NCBI GenBank assembly: GCA_001683735.1
Contig: LUGG01000004.1
Span: forward strand, 1,240,001-1,304,000
DNA length: 64,000 bases
Direction of reading: 5' to 3'
Source of the DNA: Grifola frondosa
Taxonomy: Eukaryota > Basidiomycota > Agaricomycetes > Polyporales > Grifolaceae
Positions within the stretch are counted from its first letter, which is position 1, and each line of letters starts with the position of its first letter. The position numbers and the translations under genes are program-made. This document shows, piece after piece, positions 50,373 to 63,463 of this stretch. The notes under the pieces were generated by a model. That model made no database searches. It worked only from the letters and a program-made list of their open reading frames with translations, and was not told where the DNA came from.

Positions 50373-51973
50373 ATGTTCCGTCAGTTGACTCACCCCAGGT
50401 TGCTCTCAAGACAGTTCTCTGCTCGTGCAATGTCTTCTCTGCCGCCTGCACCAATCTTCAAGCCATTTAACTTGGCGCTCATTCAATTGGGCCAGATCGG
50501 CGCGGATAAGGCTGGTGCGTGCCACTGAGGCTTCGACGTGCAGTCGCTATCGTGCTCAGCTTTCATCTATAGCAAACTTGAAGCATGCCCGCGACATGGT
50601 TCTAAAAGCTGCAGGCGGCGATGGGGGAGCGAAACAGAAACCTGACCTCGTAGTTCTTCCCGTGAGTCCCCAGCTATGTCTCCGAGGGTGCTACCGTGAC
50701 CGTCATTGCACACAGGAGTGCTTCAACTCTTTGTATGGTCACTCCCAATTCCCGATATATGCGGAGACAATTGCATATACCCCAGGTCAACCCTACGATA
50801 TCGCTTCTTCTCAGAGTGAATCTGTCAAGATGCTCTCCTCTGTCGCGAAAGAGGCTGGTGTTTGGCTGATTGGAGGTGCGTCGCGCACGGCCTGCAAGAA
50901 ACCCCATTGGATTTCGATTTTGCGTTAGGCTCGATTCCAGAACGTGACAGCACAGACGGAAAACTGTATAACACCGCAACAGTGTACTCTCCGCAAGGTA
51001 TCTTCGTCTGGATGCCACAAATGACAGCGCGGCTAACAACTGCATGAATCGACCTTAGGCCAATTGGTCGCAATGCATAGGAAGGTACACTTGTTCGACA
51101 TCGATATACCTGGGAAGATTACGTTCAAGGTCCGCTTCATGCTCGCACTAACTTACGTTCAATTTGATGAATACGACCTCAGGAAAGTGAGACTCTGACA
51201 GGCGGCAAAACTATGAATCTATTTGACACAGGTACTCCACATACTGTCTATTGATCACTTGACTCTAATTAACGTCTACCGTTGGGCAGAGTTTGCTCGC
51301 ATCGGGTTGGGCATTTGCTATGACGTACGGTTCCCTGAGCTTGCCATGATCAATGCACGGCGAGGTTCGTTGTTTGTTGCCTCATGCCGCCTGCCAATAT
51401 GTAATCTTCGGTATCGTCGCCAGGCTGTCAAGTTTTAATTTACCCAAGTGCGTTCAACACAACAACAGGCCCTCTGCATTGGGAACTACTACAGCGCGCT
51501 CGGTATGCGCCATCTCACCATCTTCATACATCTCCCTGAAACCATCACGCCTCAGGGCTGTTGACAACCAAGTGTACTTCGCCATGTGTAGCCCTGCACG
51601 CGATATGACACAAGGATACCATGCGGTGAGTGCACCAGTATGTTTTGCGTGATATGCATTGACGTACGAGCACCACTGCACAGTGGGGCCATTCATTGGT
51701 GGTGGATCCGATGTAAGCGATCGCGCCGTCCGCACCTTGCAGTGGCCATCAGGACTTATTCTTCGAACGTACAGGGGCAAGATCCTCGCAGAGGCGGAGC
51801 ACGATCAGGATATCGTTTATGCACACATAGGTACGTTACTTGCGCGCGAGAAAGCATCAACTGAAGCTAAAACTACTCTAGATCCTCAGACGTTCAACGA
51901 CGCACGAGCGGGCATCCCGGTGACGACGCAAAGGCGATTCGATGTGTACCCAGATGTCAGCGGGGGATTATGA
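50373..51973 (+). CDS. NIT2: Omega-amidase / Nit2-type carbon-nitrogen hydrolase
   Basis: Hydrolyses alpha-ketoglutaramate or a related amide. The start at 50373 gives a basic presequence ([19 protein letters not shown]), then a second Met at the start of [22 protein letters not shown], allowing a mitochondrial and a cytosolic form. The catalytic triad is visible: Glu in [14 protein letters not shown] (split by an intron), Lys in [17 protein letters not shown], and Cys in [14 protein letters not shown]. Other marks are [51 protein letters not shown] and [29 protein letters not shown]. The stop is at 51971-51973. About nine introns join in frame; about 305 residues. Confidence 0.92.
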
Positions 51974-52138
51974 TAAACAAGCCATGTATAATTAAGTACA
52001 TATTATGTCGAGGATTCACAATAGACGCCCTTCATGGGCGCCTATGTGGGCGATGAGCGCTTATTTGAGGACACTGCCGAAGAAAATTCTGGTGGCTTCT
52101 ACGACGTTCCAATAACAGCATTTATCTGTGCAAAGCCT

Positions 52139-52220
52139 CTGACACACTCTCTTCCTCTCACTTTACTCATCTTACTCTTTCTCCTCCTCCCATATCCATC
52201 TCCCTTCATATCCCTCACCC
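52139..52220 (+). promoter_or_regulatory. CT-rich promoter tract before the DnaJ gene
   Basis: Eighty bases nearly all C and T, ending shortly before the ATG at 52233, similar to the tract in front of the Zn2Cys6 gene. Confidence 0.45.
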
Positions 52221-52232
52221 CGCATATTCATT

Positions 52233-53711
52233 ATGGTTAGAGAAACGTGAGTTATTGTCTGTCTTGTGTGCCACATAGTTCACCCGTGCTCACCGCCTCG
52301 CCACAGCAAATACTACGATCTACTTGAGGTTCCTCCAAATGCCTCAGAAGCTGACCTCAAAAAAGCTTACCGCAAGAAGTATGTTTCTCTGCATGTTCTT
52401 TTCCATCTCGACTTACATGGTTCCGTGAAGAGCATTGCGGCTACATCCCGACAAAGGCGGAGATCCCGAGTTGTTCAAAGAATTAACACACGCGTATGTA
52501 TGCCCACCCGCATTGTAATTCATGATTCTGACGATGCCACTCAAGATACGAAGTCCTCTCTGATTCACAGAAACGAAATATTTATGATGCGCGGGGTGAG
52601 GCGGGCCTCTCGAGTCCGGCATGGCGGCATGGATCCACAAGTGCGTCTTTATTTATTTATTTATTTGTTCTTGCGCTCATCTTCCACCAGGACCTCTTCA
52701 GTCAACTATTCGGTGGCGGCGGGTTTGGCGGCAGTTCGTTCTTCGGCGGTTGTTCTCGTTCTCCCGGCCCACGCAAAACAAAGGACCTTGTCCACCGCGT
52801 ACACGTCACTCTCGAAGATCTCTACAAGGGCAAAACAACAAAGCTTTCACTTACTCGCAATGTTATCTGTAGCAAATGCCAGGGTCGTGGCGGGAAGGAG
52901 GGCGCTGTGAAGACATGCGAGGGTTGCGGTGGGCGTGGTGTGAAGGTGACGATGAGGCACATGGGCCCGATGATCCAGCAGCTCCAGTCGCAGTGCGAGG
53001 AGTGTAATGGACTGGGAGAAATCATCAACCAGAAAGACAGGTGCAAGACGTGTAACGGGAAGAAGGTCGTCTCGGAGAAGAAGATGCTCGAGGTGCACAT
53101 CGACAAGGGCATGCGTGGCGGGCAGACGATCAACTTCCGTGGCGAGAGCGATCAGGCACCTGGCGTAACTCCTGGAGACGTCGTTATCGTCATCGAGGAG
53201 AAGCCCCACGAGCGATTTAAGCGGCAGGAGAACGACCTCTTCTGTGAGCAGGAGGTAGACCTACTGACTGCGCTGGGTGGTGGTCAGTTCGCCATCAAAC
53301 ATCTCGACGATCGGGCATTGATCGTCAAGCTCGCACCCGGGGAGGTTCTAAAGCATGGTATGTTCCTGTCGTCTGGGCTTATTTCTGCTTTCGCTGACAC
53401 CAATGTCAACTAGACGACCTGAAAGTGATTCATGGTCAGGGCATGCCTTCCCAACGGCATCACGAACCGGGTGACCTGTTTGTCCGCATTTCCGTCAAAT
53501 TCCCCGACTATATCCACCCGAGCTCATCCCTCTGCTGGAGAAGGTGCTGCCACCGCGTACGCCCATAGAGAAGTTCCCCAAGAATGTTGTACTGGAGGAG
53601 GTAGAGCTTGGTGAAGTAGACCCTCACCAGCGTGAACGGGCGAACGGGGCGGAGCCGATGGATGAGGATGAGGGCGAGGGCGAGCCACGGATGCAGTGCG
53701 CCAACCAGTGA
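52233..53711 (+). CDS. YDJ1: Type I DnaJ/Hsp40 co-chaperone (YDJ1/DNAJA family)
   Basis: Hsp70 co-chaperone. The start at 52233 gives MVRET, joined to KYYDLLEVPPNASEADLKKAYRKK and ALRLHPDKGGDPELFKE (HPD present), then AYEVLSDSQKRNIYDARGE. A Gly/Phe region (DLFSQLFGGGGFGGSSFFGG) precedes the zinc domain, which has four CxxCxGxG repeats (CSKCQGRGG, CEGCGGRGV, CEECNGLGE, CKTCNGKKV). Then comes the substrate domain, ending ...GEPRMQCANQ with the stop at 53709-53711. The C-terminal CANQ is a CaaX box, as in yeast Ydj1 (farnesylated). Three single bases are missing, near 52612, 52624 and 53518, in GG, GG and CCC runs. Confidence 0.92.
52648..52666. repeat. TTTA microsatellite in an intron
   Basis: About five TTTA units inside the intron of the DnaJ gene that separates MDPQ from DLFSQLF. 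Confidence 0.9.
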
Positions 53712-54170
53712 TGTGTTATGTATGGATCATGTCTTCTTTTTTGTCGTCGCTGTTGCGTTGTCTACTGCATTTGACCTTCTTCATATTCTACCACGCCGTA
53801 GTTGCATCTACACAGCTAGATTTCTGTCATTATCATCGTATGCAATGCAAATGTTGAGATGAGGAACGTATGATGATAAGGACTTGTGCATTTTATGTTC
53901 TGTGCTTCTAGCTATCTGTTCCCCAGCCTGGATGTCTGGGGTCTAGCAAAGGTATACCCCGGACGGGCACACGTGATGGTGTGCCGCACAAACCACCGTT
54001 CTGCCACCCAATTCACGTTATCACTGTGTCAAGTTCATTCTTTTCCTGGGAGTACTATCTGACTTTTCACCCCTAATCGTGAGTGGTGTTGGCCGCGCAC
54101 TGGCCTGCGAACGCCAGACGATGTGCTCACAAACAACTTGACGTCGCCACAGCCTGCTCAATATCGCGTG
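53712..54170. other. Spacer between DnaJ and Rho genes
   Basis: About 460 bases holding the 3' UTR of the DnaJ gene and the promoter of the Rho gene. An ACACGTGATGG element is at 53970-53980. Nothing else recognised. Confidence 0.45.
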
Positions 54171-54984
54171 ATGGCCAACTCCTCGTACCCTGGACAATCG
54201 TCTATGCCACCACGCAGACCGGACGTGAAGCGAAAGTTAGTAGTGGTCGGCGATGGTGCGCGACGTTATCTTATCACTTTGTTCTTGCTCGTTCTTGAAC
54301 ATCGTTACTATCGTGCTCAAGGCGGCTGCGGCAAGACATGTCTTCTCATCGTATACGCCGAGAACCGGTTCCCGGAGGCACGTCTTGCTCTTGCTCTGAC
54401 GGTCGACACAGATTGACGCGATCGAATTCACGCGACGCAGTCTTATGTCCCGACAGTCTTCGAGAACTATGTCACGCTGGTTCAATTTGAGGGAAAGCTG
54501 GTTGAGCTCGCGCTATGGGACACGGCGGGTCAGGAGGAGTACGACAGACTACGGCCACTCAGTTACCCCGAAAGCGATGTCATCCTCATCGTCTTCTCCA
54601 TCGACTTCCCCGTCAGTCTCGCCAACGTCCAGGATAAGGTGCGTCCCCGCCCTCCTTACGCTCACCCGCGTTCAACGAGCCGTTGTGCTGGTAGTGGTAT
54701 CCGGAAGTCGCGCATTTCTGCGAAGGCACGCCAATAATACTCGTCGGCACGAAGATCGACCTACGGAGAGACGAGCAGACGCGGCGGATGCTGAGCGCGC
54801 AAGGGCAGGCGCCGTAACATCGGAACAGGGGGCAATGGTCGCGCGCGAAATTGGCGCGAAATACATGGAGTGCTCAGCGAAGATGGGCAGGGGCGTGCAA
54901 GAAGTATTCACGCTCGCGTTGAAGGAAAGTATGAAGGGCCGGTGGGGCAAGATGGTGAAGCAGCGGCGGTGTATAGTGACATGA
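54171..54984 (+). CDS. Rho-family small GTPase
   Basis: Signalling GTPase for polarity and actin control. The start at 54171 is [29 protein letters not shown]; after an intron [18 protein letters not shown] (P-loop) and [11 protein letters not shown] (switch I). Then come [35 protein letters not shown] (switch II), [31 protein letters not shown] with TKx[14 protein letters not shown], and a basic tail ending CIVT, a CaaX prenylation box. One G is missing near 54814 (between QAP and VTSEQG). The intron after NRFPE (54378-54440) starts with GC. About 196 residues. It is Rho rather than Ras or Rab by the YVPTVFENY effector loop; the subclass is not assigned. Confidence 0.9.
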
Positions 54985-55166
54985 CGGCGGAGAGCTGGGG
55001 AGGATTGGATGCTATCGAGTGCGCGTTCGGGGTTTGATGGACTGCACATACTCACACACTCATACCATCATCAAGTATATCATCTGGACGTTGGTTCTGA
55101 TCTATCAGCACTACAGTAGAACTGTCCGCTGTGCATTGTACTGACTTTTCTCTTGTTTTCTTCTTT

Positions 55167-55946
55167 TTATTCTATTTTCGTCGGACGAGTGTTCATGCGG
55201 CGAGCAGTTGTGTATGATTTGAACAGCAGATAAAGGAACATGGATAGCACGACGGCAGCCGTCCCAATATCTACCTTTGCCGCGTCTTGGAGCGTCCCGA
55301 CTGGTATCACGAGCTCCAATTTCCCAGCAGACGGGGTATAATGTATCAGAGATATAGAAGAGGAGGGAAATGCGTCCGGAGACACGTATGGCACCAGGTC
55401 CGCAGGTAGCTGGCGAGGACCTGCGCGGCACTGTCGGGAGGATACTGCGAGCGACTGGATAGGAGAACTCACCATCGGAGGGACACACCCAGAATCCAAT
55501 AGGTGGCAGTAATGAAATAGTGTAGTACGCCGGGTAGAAGCTGAAACTGGGGGGCCATAGCGTGCGTGCAGCGGGACATCGACGGTCATCTCTACGGAGT
55601 CGATTGACGCGTCTTTCGGCGTCCCCACGTCCAGTAGTAAAATGGACCTGGCTGAATCGACAGCTGCGACTGGTAACTCGAGGTCTAAGGTCCCGCGCAG
55701 CGATGAGGAATAACCTGGACGCTGCGCGAGCTCATACTGGTCGGCGTAGACGTGAGGTCCAAGGACATGGATGAGGTGTAGTGTACAATTGCTGAATGGA
55801 CGCCAACCGTCGACGACAATGTGAGACGAGTAGGTGAAATGAAAGCCCTGGGGAATAAGAGAAGACGAGAGAGTTGTGGTGGACATTGAAGAAGAAGTCG
55901 GAGGTGGCGAGGAATGGACGTGCAACGGCGGATAAGATGCATCCAT
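55167..55946 (-). CDS. PIG-X/PBN1-like GPI mannosyltransferase I subunit
   Basis: Probable ER membrane partner of the first GPI mannosyltransferase. The start at 55946 opens a lumenal region (QGFHFTYSSHIVVDG, CTLHLIHVLGPHVYADQYELAQ, DLELPVAAVDSARSILLLDV, VEMTVDVPLHARYGPP). One base missing in the G/C run at 55549-55554 separates this from FSFYPAYYTISLLPPIGFWVCPSD, the Pro-rich 'P..FW.C' stretch of the family. After a short intron the frame continues GPRQLPADLVPYV and ends with a single C-terminal membrane helix (TAAVVLSMFLYLLFKS) and a basic tail; the stop is at 55167. The size and one-TM layout fit PIG-X. The family is weakly conserved, so the name is tentative. Confidence 0.55.
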   Translation of the reverse strand: MDASYPPLHVHSSPPPTSSSMSTTTLSSSLIPQGFHFTYSSHIVVDGWRPFSNCTLHLIHVLGPHVYADQYELAQRPGYSSSLRGTLDLELPVAAVDSARSILLLDVGTPKDASIDSVEMTVDVPLHARYGPPVSASTRRTTLFHYCHLLDSGCVPPMVSSPIQSLAVSSRQCRAGPRQLPADLVPYVSPDAFPSSSISLIHYTPSAGKLELVIPVGTLQDAAKVDIGTAAVVLSMFLYLLFKSYTTARRMNTRPTKIE

Positions 55947-56085
55947 TCGTATTCGATCATCGAGATCCGCGCGCTGCTTGCGATGGCTGCGATTGCTGCT
56001 CACTGCTACTTTCACCCTCGACGACCTTTAATCCTCCTCTCTCTGATCATCGCTCTCTTCCTCGTCTACACAGTCTTGCTACAAG

Positions 56086-58569
<2,484 letters not shown>

Positions 58570-58754
58570 TAGGTTATATCACAACTATCACTACAGTATA
58601 AACGGCAGGACGCACGGGTCCGCTCGAGGACCGCACGAAGAAGCATCGAATGATGGTGTATCAGTACCAGTACGGATGTGTACACTTAGACTACGGGCGC
58701 GCCCGCGTGCCATAGACCATACCAGCAGTTATTCAGTCAAATGGTAGCAGTACG

Positions 58755-60540
58755 CTAGAGGTGGCCGTGCTGTGCGCGGGCCTGCGCGAAGACCTCGTCA
58801 GCAAATGTCACGTTATAAACAGTCTCGAGTGTGAGCGTCGCGGTGGACTCCCATCGGTTAAGCCAGAGCCACTTGAAGCCGACATGATAGCGTACGGCAG
58901 GGAGCCAGCGCATTGTGAGGCTATTCGTGGGGTTGACCAGCCCTCCCACTCGTAGTAGCGGGATGTGCCATCGAGGCAGTTACTATGCACGCGGGGGAAA
59001 TCAGCGGCCGCGACAGGTGGGCTAAGACAGAAGGGAAACGCACAAGTGGAGCATCTTAGGGAGGACGGCCTGGTCCTTGTGTGGGGTCTCCCACGTGTGC
59101 ACCTGTACCCTGACCTCGTGCTCCTCGTCCGCGTCGTCGTCGCCGAGCCCAGTCATGTACATGTCCATGAGACAACTCGAGATCTCCCAATCATAGCTCA
59201 AGTGCTCGAAGATCTCGGGGCGGTGGCTTATGATTGCCCACCAGTAGCCTTGGTCGCCGAGCTTCACATCCTCGTAGTGGCCTGTTGCTTGCGATGGCGG
59301 GCCGAACATTGCCTCGAACGCGGCGGGGCGAGCGCTAGGGGCCTGAGGGTCCGCGCGATAGTGTACGGAGTCCATGAGCCGCATGGCGCGGAGGCGCGCG
59401 AGGTCGAGGAGCATGATACAGGAGCAGATGCGATTCGCGTTGTGCCACTGCGGTTCGGCTTGTCCGGATGTGAGGGCATCGAGATCGCGGTGGAGGCTGC
59501 AGCGCGAGGAAGTAGTCCCAGAGGAGGGTGGGTCCGTGATGAAGAAGGCGTCGGTGTCGATGAAGATCGCTTTGGAGACGGTGGGGCGGGAGGATCTCGT
59601 GGATGAAGAGTTTCATGAGGCCCGCTGTGTATACATGTGAGCGAGGAAGGTCGATAGAAATGAGACACGAATAGCGATGGTTTAGTTAGGTCATTAAATG
59701 GATGATCATGTATCCGAAGCTAAATGCCAAGACGACGCGAGACGGAACAAGAATAATCCAATTAATAGAATGGTCGATATCGTACCATCTTTGCAAACGT
59801 AACTTCGCGGCAACTCATACGAGAACGCAGATAAGAATAAAACTCACGGATACCGGCGGAGTGGTCAGTAGTAATGGCACCCTCACGTTCGATGCGGGCG
59901 ATCATGCTCTCCCATGGGATGCGGTAAAAGCGTACGCGGATGTTATGTACGGGGCGGGTGATAAGGTTGAGGCGTTTTTCCAGATACGTCTGCGCGTCCT
60001 CGTCGCAAATGATGTGGAAGTCGATAGGACTAGAGCTGTACATGATGATGACTGCAGATGCGGTCAATCACAAGAGCGGGTGGCTGTAAGAGCGGGAGAA
60101 CTTACCTTCATGAGGACGGCACCTTCGCTTGCAGAGTCCGCCGACCACATTATGAGGGCAAAGGTAACGGGTTCAGGAGCGGTTTGGCTTTGGACTCTTC
60201 GGTAGTGTTGGTACGAGCTGGCTCAAGCTCTGGGTCTGGTTCTGTAGGACTTACGGCGGCGGGATGGATGTTGGGTAGCGAGGATTTGATCATCGAATAT
60301 GTGAGGATGATGTGGTCGCTGGGCGATTTCGGGAAGGATGGAACCCGCTGCAGGTGAGGCATAAGGGCCGTCGCGGAAGTGGTAGAAGAGTAGGAGGCAG
60401 AAGGTGAAAGTAAATGCTCCCACAACAAAGGCGACCTGACGAAAATGAAGCGGGCGGCGACGAAAATCCTTTGTACGGGCTCGCCAGGGTGACAGGGGGA
60501 GGATGGGAGAGTTGTCACGATATGCTTGAAATGATGACAT
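58755..60540 (-). CDS. Type II membrane glycosyltransferase (GT8/LARGE-like, DxD motif)
   Basis: Golgi- or ER-type transferase. The start at 60540 gives MSSFQAYRDNSPILPLSPW, a basic stretch and one signal-anchor helix (VAFVVGAFTFTFCLLLFYHF), then a Pro/Ser stem. The catalytic part has IDFHIICDEDAQTYLEKRLNLI, VRFYRIPWESMIARIE, AGLMKLFIHEILPPTVSKAIFIDTDAFFITDPTLLWDYF (DTD is the metal-binding DxD) and ICSCIMLLDLARLRAMRLMDS. Then come GDQGYWWAIISHRPEIFEHLSYDWEISSCLMDM and a C-terminus NSLTMRWLPAVRYHVGFKWLWLNRW, stopping at 58755. Several indels interrupt the frame, near 59590, 59555, 59450 and 58941, including one apparent extra C. Donor and acceptor sugars cannot be told. Confidence 0.74.
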
Positions 60541-61029
60541 GGCTGCAGTCTCGAAAGAGAAAAGACAGACGGTGTACGATGTGCAATCAAAGACAGTGTA
60601 GACTTGATTAGCGGCTAGATGTTGCAGAGACGGTGAGGATCAGCCGCGGTGAGGCCCTGATCTATGGGGGTATGTTTTGAGGTCGGGCGGAGAGAAAAGA
60701 CCGAAGAGAGAGGAGAATGACCGGGAGCGAGTTGTTACCCAACACCGCAGCTGAAGCAAACGGTACGAAACTCTAGATCTCGTTATTGTGACCCTCTAGG
60801 CCGTAAATTATTGATCCAGAAATGATGGAGCTGCACAAGGATTAGCATCGGCTAACAACTGGTAACAGCCACTGGCAGATGGTGGTTTGAGAAAAACTCG
60901 CGGCAACAGCCACAGACGCGTTCAATCGTACGCGCCGGCTCCTTCTCTTCTCGTCCTTCATTCACTCTGTCGCGCTCTCTCTTGCCCTCTCTTCCATTCA
61001 GCTGCCTCTATCGGCGCACCTTCTTCTCA
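60541..61029. promoter_or_regulatory. Divergent glycosyltransferase / PNKP promoter
   Basis: About 490 bases between the two start codons. A CT-rich tract (about 60940-61025) precedes the PNKP ATG. No specific site recognised. Confidence 0.45.
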
Positions 61030-62863
61030 ATGCCACCCCGCCCAAATTCCGGTATGTCGCCCTCAGTCTCTTGGCTCAGCACTAGTCTCAATCCCACTTA
61101 GCACCCAAGAAACGCTCCGCCGAACATCTGGAAGACAGTGCACAATCATCTCGCAAGAGCCCGAAATGTACTCCATCTGCATCTGTCGTCGTGGACTTGT
61201 CTCACTTACCGGTGCTTGTATTCAGTGTTTCCCATCTTCAACAAACCCGGCTCAAACTCCGCTGTTGAGGAACAATCTGCGTTCCGCTGGATAACCCCTC
61301 CCCTAGGGCCGAAACACACTTGTCTGCACGGCGTGAACCTCAGCCCGAAGAGCTCACCAAGATTGCCGCTTTTGACCTCGACGGGTGCATCATCCAGTCC
61401 ATCTTTCCCAAGAAGGGTGCACCGCCACAGTTCCAATGGTGGAGGCCAGGAGTGCCCGCGAAACTGAAGGAGGTGCATGATGCGGGGTGCGTCCAATCAC
61501 CCCCGAGCATAGCACCATCCCTCACCGGACCCCCCTACCTAGCTACTCCGTCCTCATCATTACCAATCAAGCACTGCCGAGCACATCCCAAATCACAGAG
61601 TGGAAGAAGAAGATTCCTCTCATTGCTGCGCAAGTAAGCACTCCAACCATTCCGTTTGTCTGATCATCATAAACCCAAGCGTAGCTCCCCGAAGTTCCAT
61701 TCCGACTACTTGCCGCCATCGGGAAGGACGGGTTTCGCAAGCCCATGCCTGGGATGTGGTACGAGCTCGAGCGCATTTTTGAGGGAGACTCATCCAAATA
61801 GGTAAGTCCGTTCACTCTCATTACATATGCGGATATTAACCACCCATAGACAAGGATGCATCTTTCTTTGTTGGTGACGCCGCCGGCCGTGTAGGCGATC
61901 ATGCCGCAACGGACAGAAAGTGGGCGCTGAATGTCGGTCTTCCCTTCCTCACGCCAGAGGTAACACACCAACCATGCTACCCGCTCGCCTTACTCAAGCT
62001 ATCTTCTGACAGGAATACTTTCTCAAACTTCCCGCAGCTCCGTATACCCTGACTGGCTTTGTCGCCACATCCCTTCCCACGAATCGTAAATCCTCTGTCA
62101 ACCTTTCTTCGGTCGCCGCTGACAGCGTATCACTATTAGTGCCCAGGGTTACCCCCACGTCGACACCGCTTCTGCCCGAGCCGCCACATACGGAGATCGT
62201 GCTTTTCGTGGGATACCCCTCGCTTGGGAAGTCATCGTTCTATCGTAATCACTTCGCGCCTGCAGGGTACGTCCACGTGAATCAGGACACGCTGCGGACG
62301 CGCGACAAGTGCGTCAAGGTAGCAGAGCAAGCCGTTGGCGAAGGGAAGAGCTGTGTTGTCGGTGAGTGCTCAGCATCACATCTTCCTAGCCCGCTATTGA
62401 TGCGTATGTCAGATAATACCAACCGTAATGCGGACACACGAAAGCACTACATCGCACTAGCACAGAAGCTCGGCGTACCAATAAGGTCATCTTTCCTTCG
62501 GCTCTTTTTTTTTGTGTTGCGCAAGTCTGATAATGAAACACTGGTGTTAAGATGCATCCTGTTTGAAGGCTCCATCGACCTTGCGTGGCACAACAATCTC
62601 TATCGCGCATTTAACCTCCCTCCTGCTCTCGCCGCAGTTGAGGTACGTGCTCTCCTATGCTGCGTTACCTACTGACTACCACATCCCAATAGCCAAAGCG
62701 CGAGCTGATCCCGTACTCTGCGTTCACGAGCTTCCGCTTAAACTTCGAGGAGCCAAAGATCGAGGAAGGCTTTAGCGAAGTCAAGCGCGTTAATTGGGTA
62801 TTTGAAGGCGGCGAGGAGGAGCGCAGGCGGTGGAGCATGTGGCTGCAAATTAACGGTAAGTGA
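61030..62863 (+). CDS. PNKP: Polynucleotide kinase 3'-phosphatase
   Basis: DNA end-cleaning enzyme for single- and double-strand break repair. The start at 61030 is MPPRPNS, then [22 protein letters not shown], a basic linker. The phosphatase part follows: FRWI...[33 protein letters not shown] (HAD motif I, with Cys where Thr is usual), [26 protein letters not shown] (motif II), [25 protein letters not shown] and [20 protein letters not shown] (motif III/IV). The kinase part has [34 protein letters not shown] (P-loop), [22 protein letters not shown] and WLQINGK at the stop 62861-62863. Bases are missing near 61355 and 61794. There is no FHA domain, as in other fungi. About 440 residues. Confidence 0.92.
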
Positions 62864-63463
62864 CCCAGGTGGCAGTTGAGTGGCAGAGCCGAAGGCCCAT
62901 GTACATTTTGGCAAGTGTTATCCTATCTGTTCTGCATGGGATGTTGTGGGCGAACGTACTATCCTCGTTTGCCGGAGTGACAACAAGCCCAGGGTGTGAG
63001 ATATACAAATCATATCTATTCATGCATGCCGGGTATTTGTCTTGTTCCAGTCATATTCATATTCTGCCCCCGGCGCCGACACAGCTCTGCATAAATGATA
63101 TACCCAAAATATAGAGAAGCGGAATCTGATGTTCCCACAATGTGTGGCATACCATTGACCTAAGAGGTTCGTCAGTTTCGTAGTTTCTAGATGCCATCGA
63201 AGACATCTGACTTGCGCCATGTCCGTCCCGCCACGCCGAGTCTCTTATCATAGCATCCGAGCGTCACCTACCTGTCAGCGCAGACAAAGCGGCGGAGAGT
63301 CATTCGAGCTGTGCCGAGTTCACTCCTTGCGCTTATGAGCGTGGTTGCTGTTCTATGCTGTTCTGGACCCAGTGAGATAGAAGCTTCGCTCAAGTGGAGT
63401 CGCACGCGCTCGCCTTTTCCCAGTATCTCACGTTCTCTTGTCAACATCGTTCTGAAGACCATC
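62864..63463. other. Spacer before the fourth family copy
   Basis: About 600 bases. The frame of the downstream gene stays open back to about 63255 and contains an alternative ATG at 63335 with a hydrophobic stretch (SLLALMSVVAVLCCSG), which could be a signal or first membrane segment of that protein. Confidence 0.4.
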
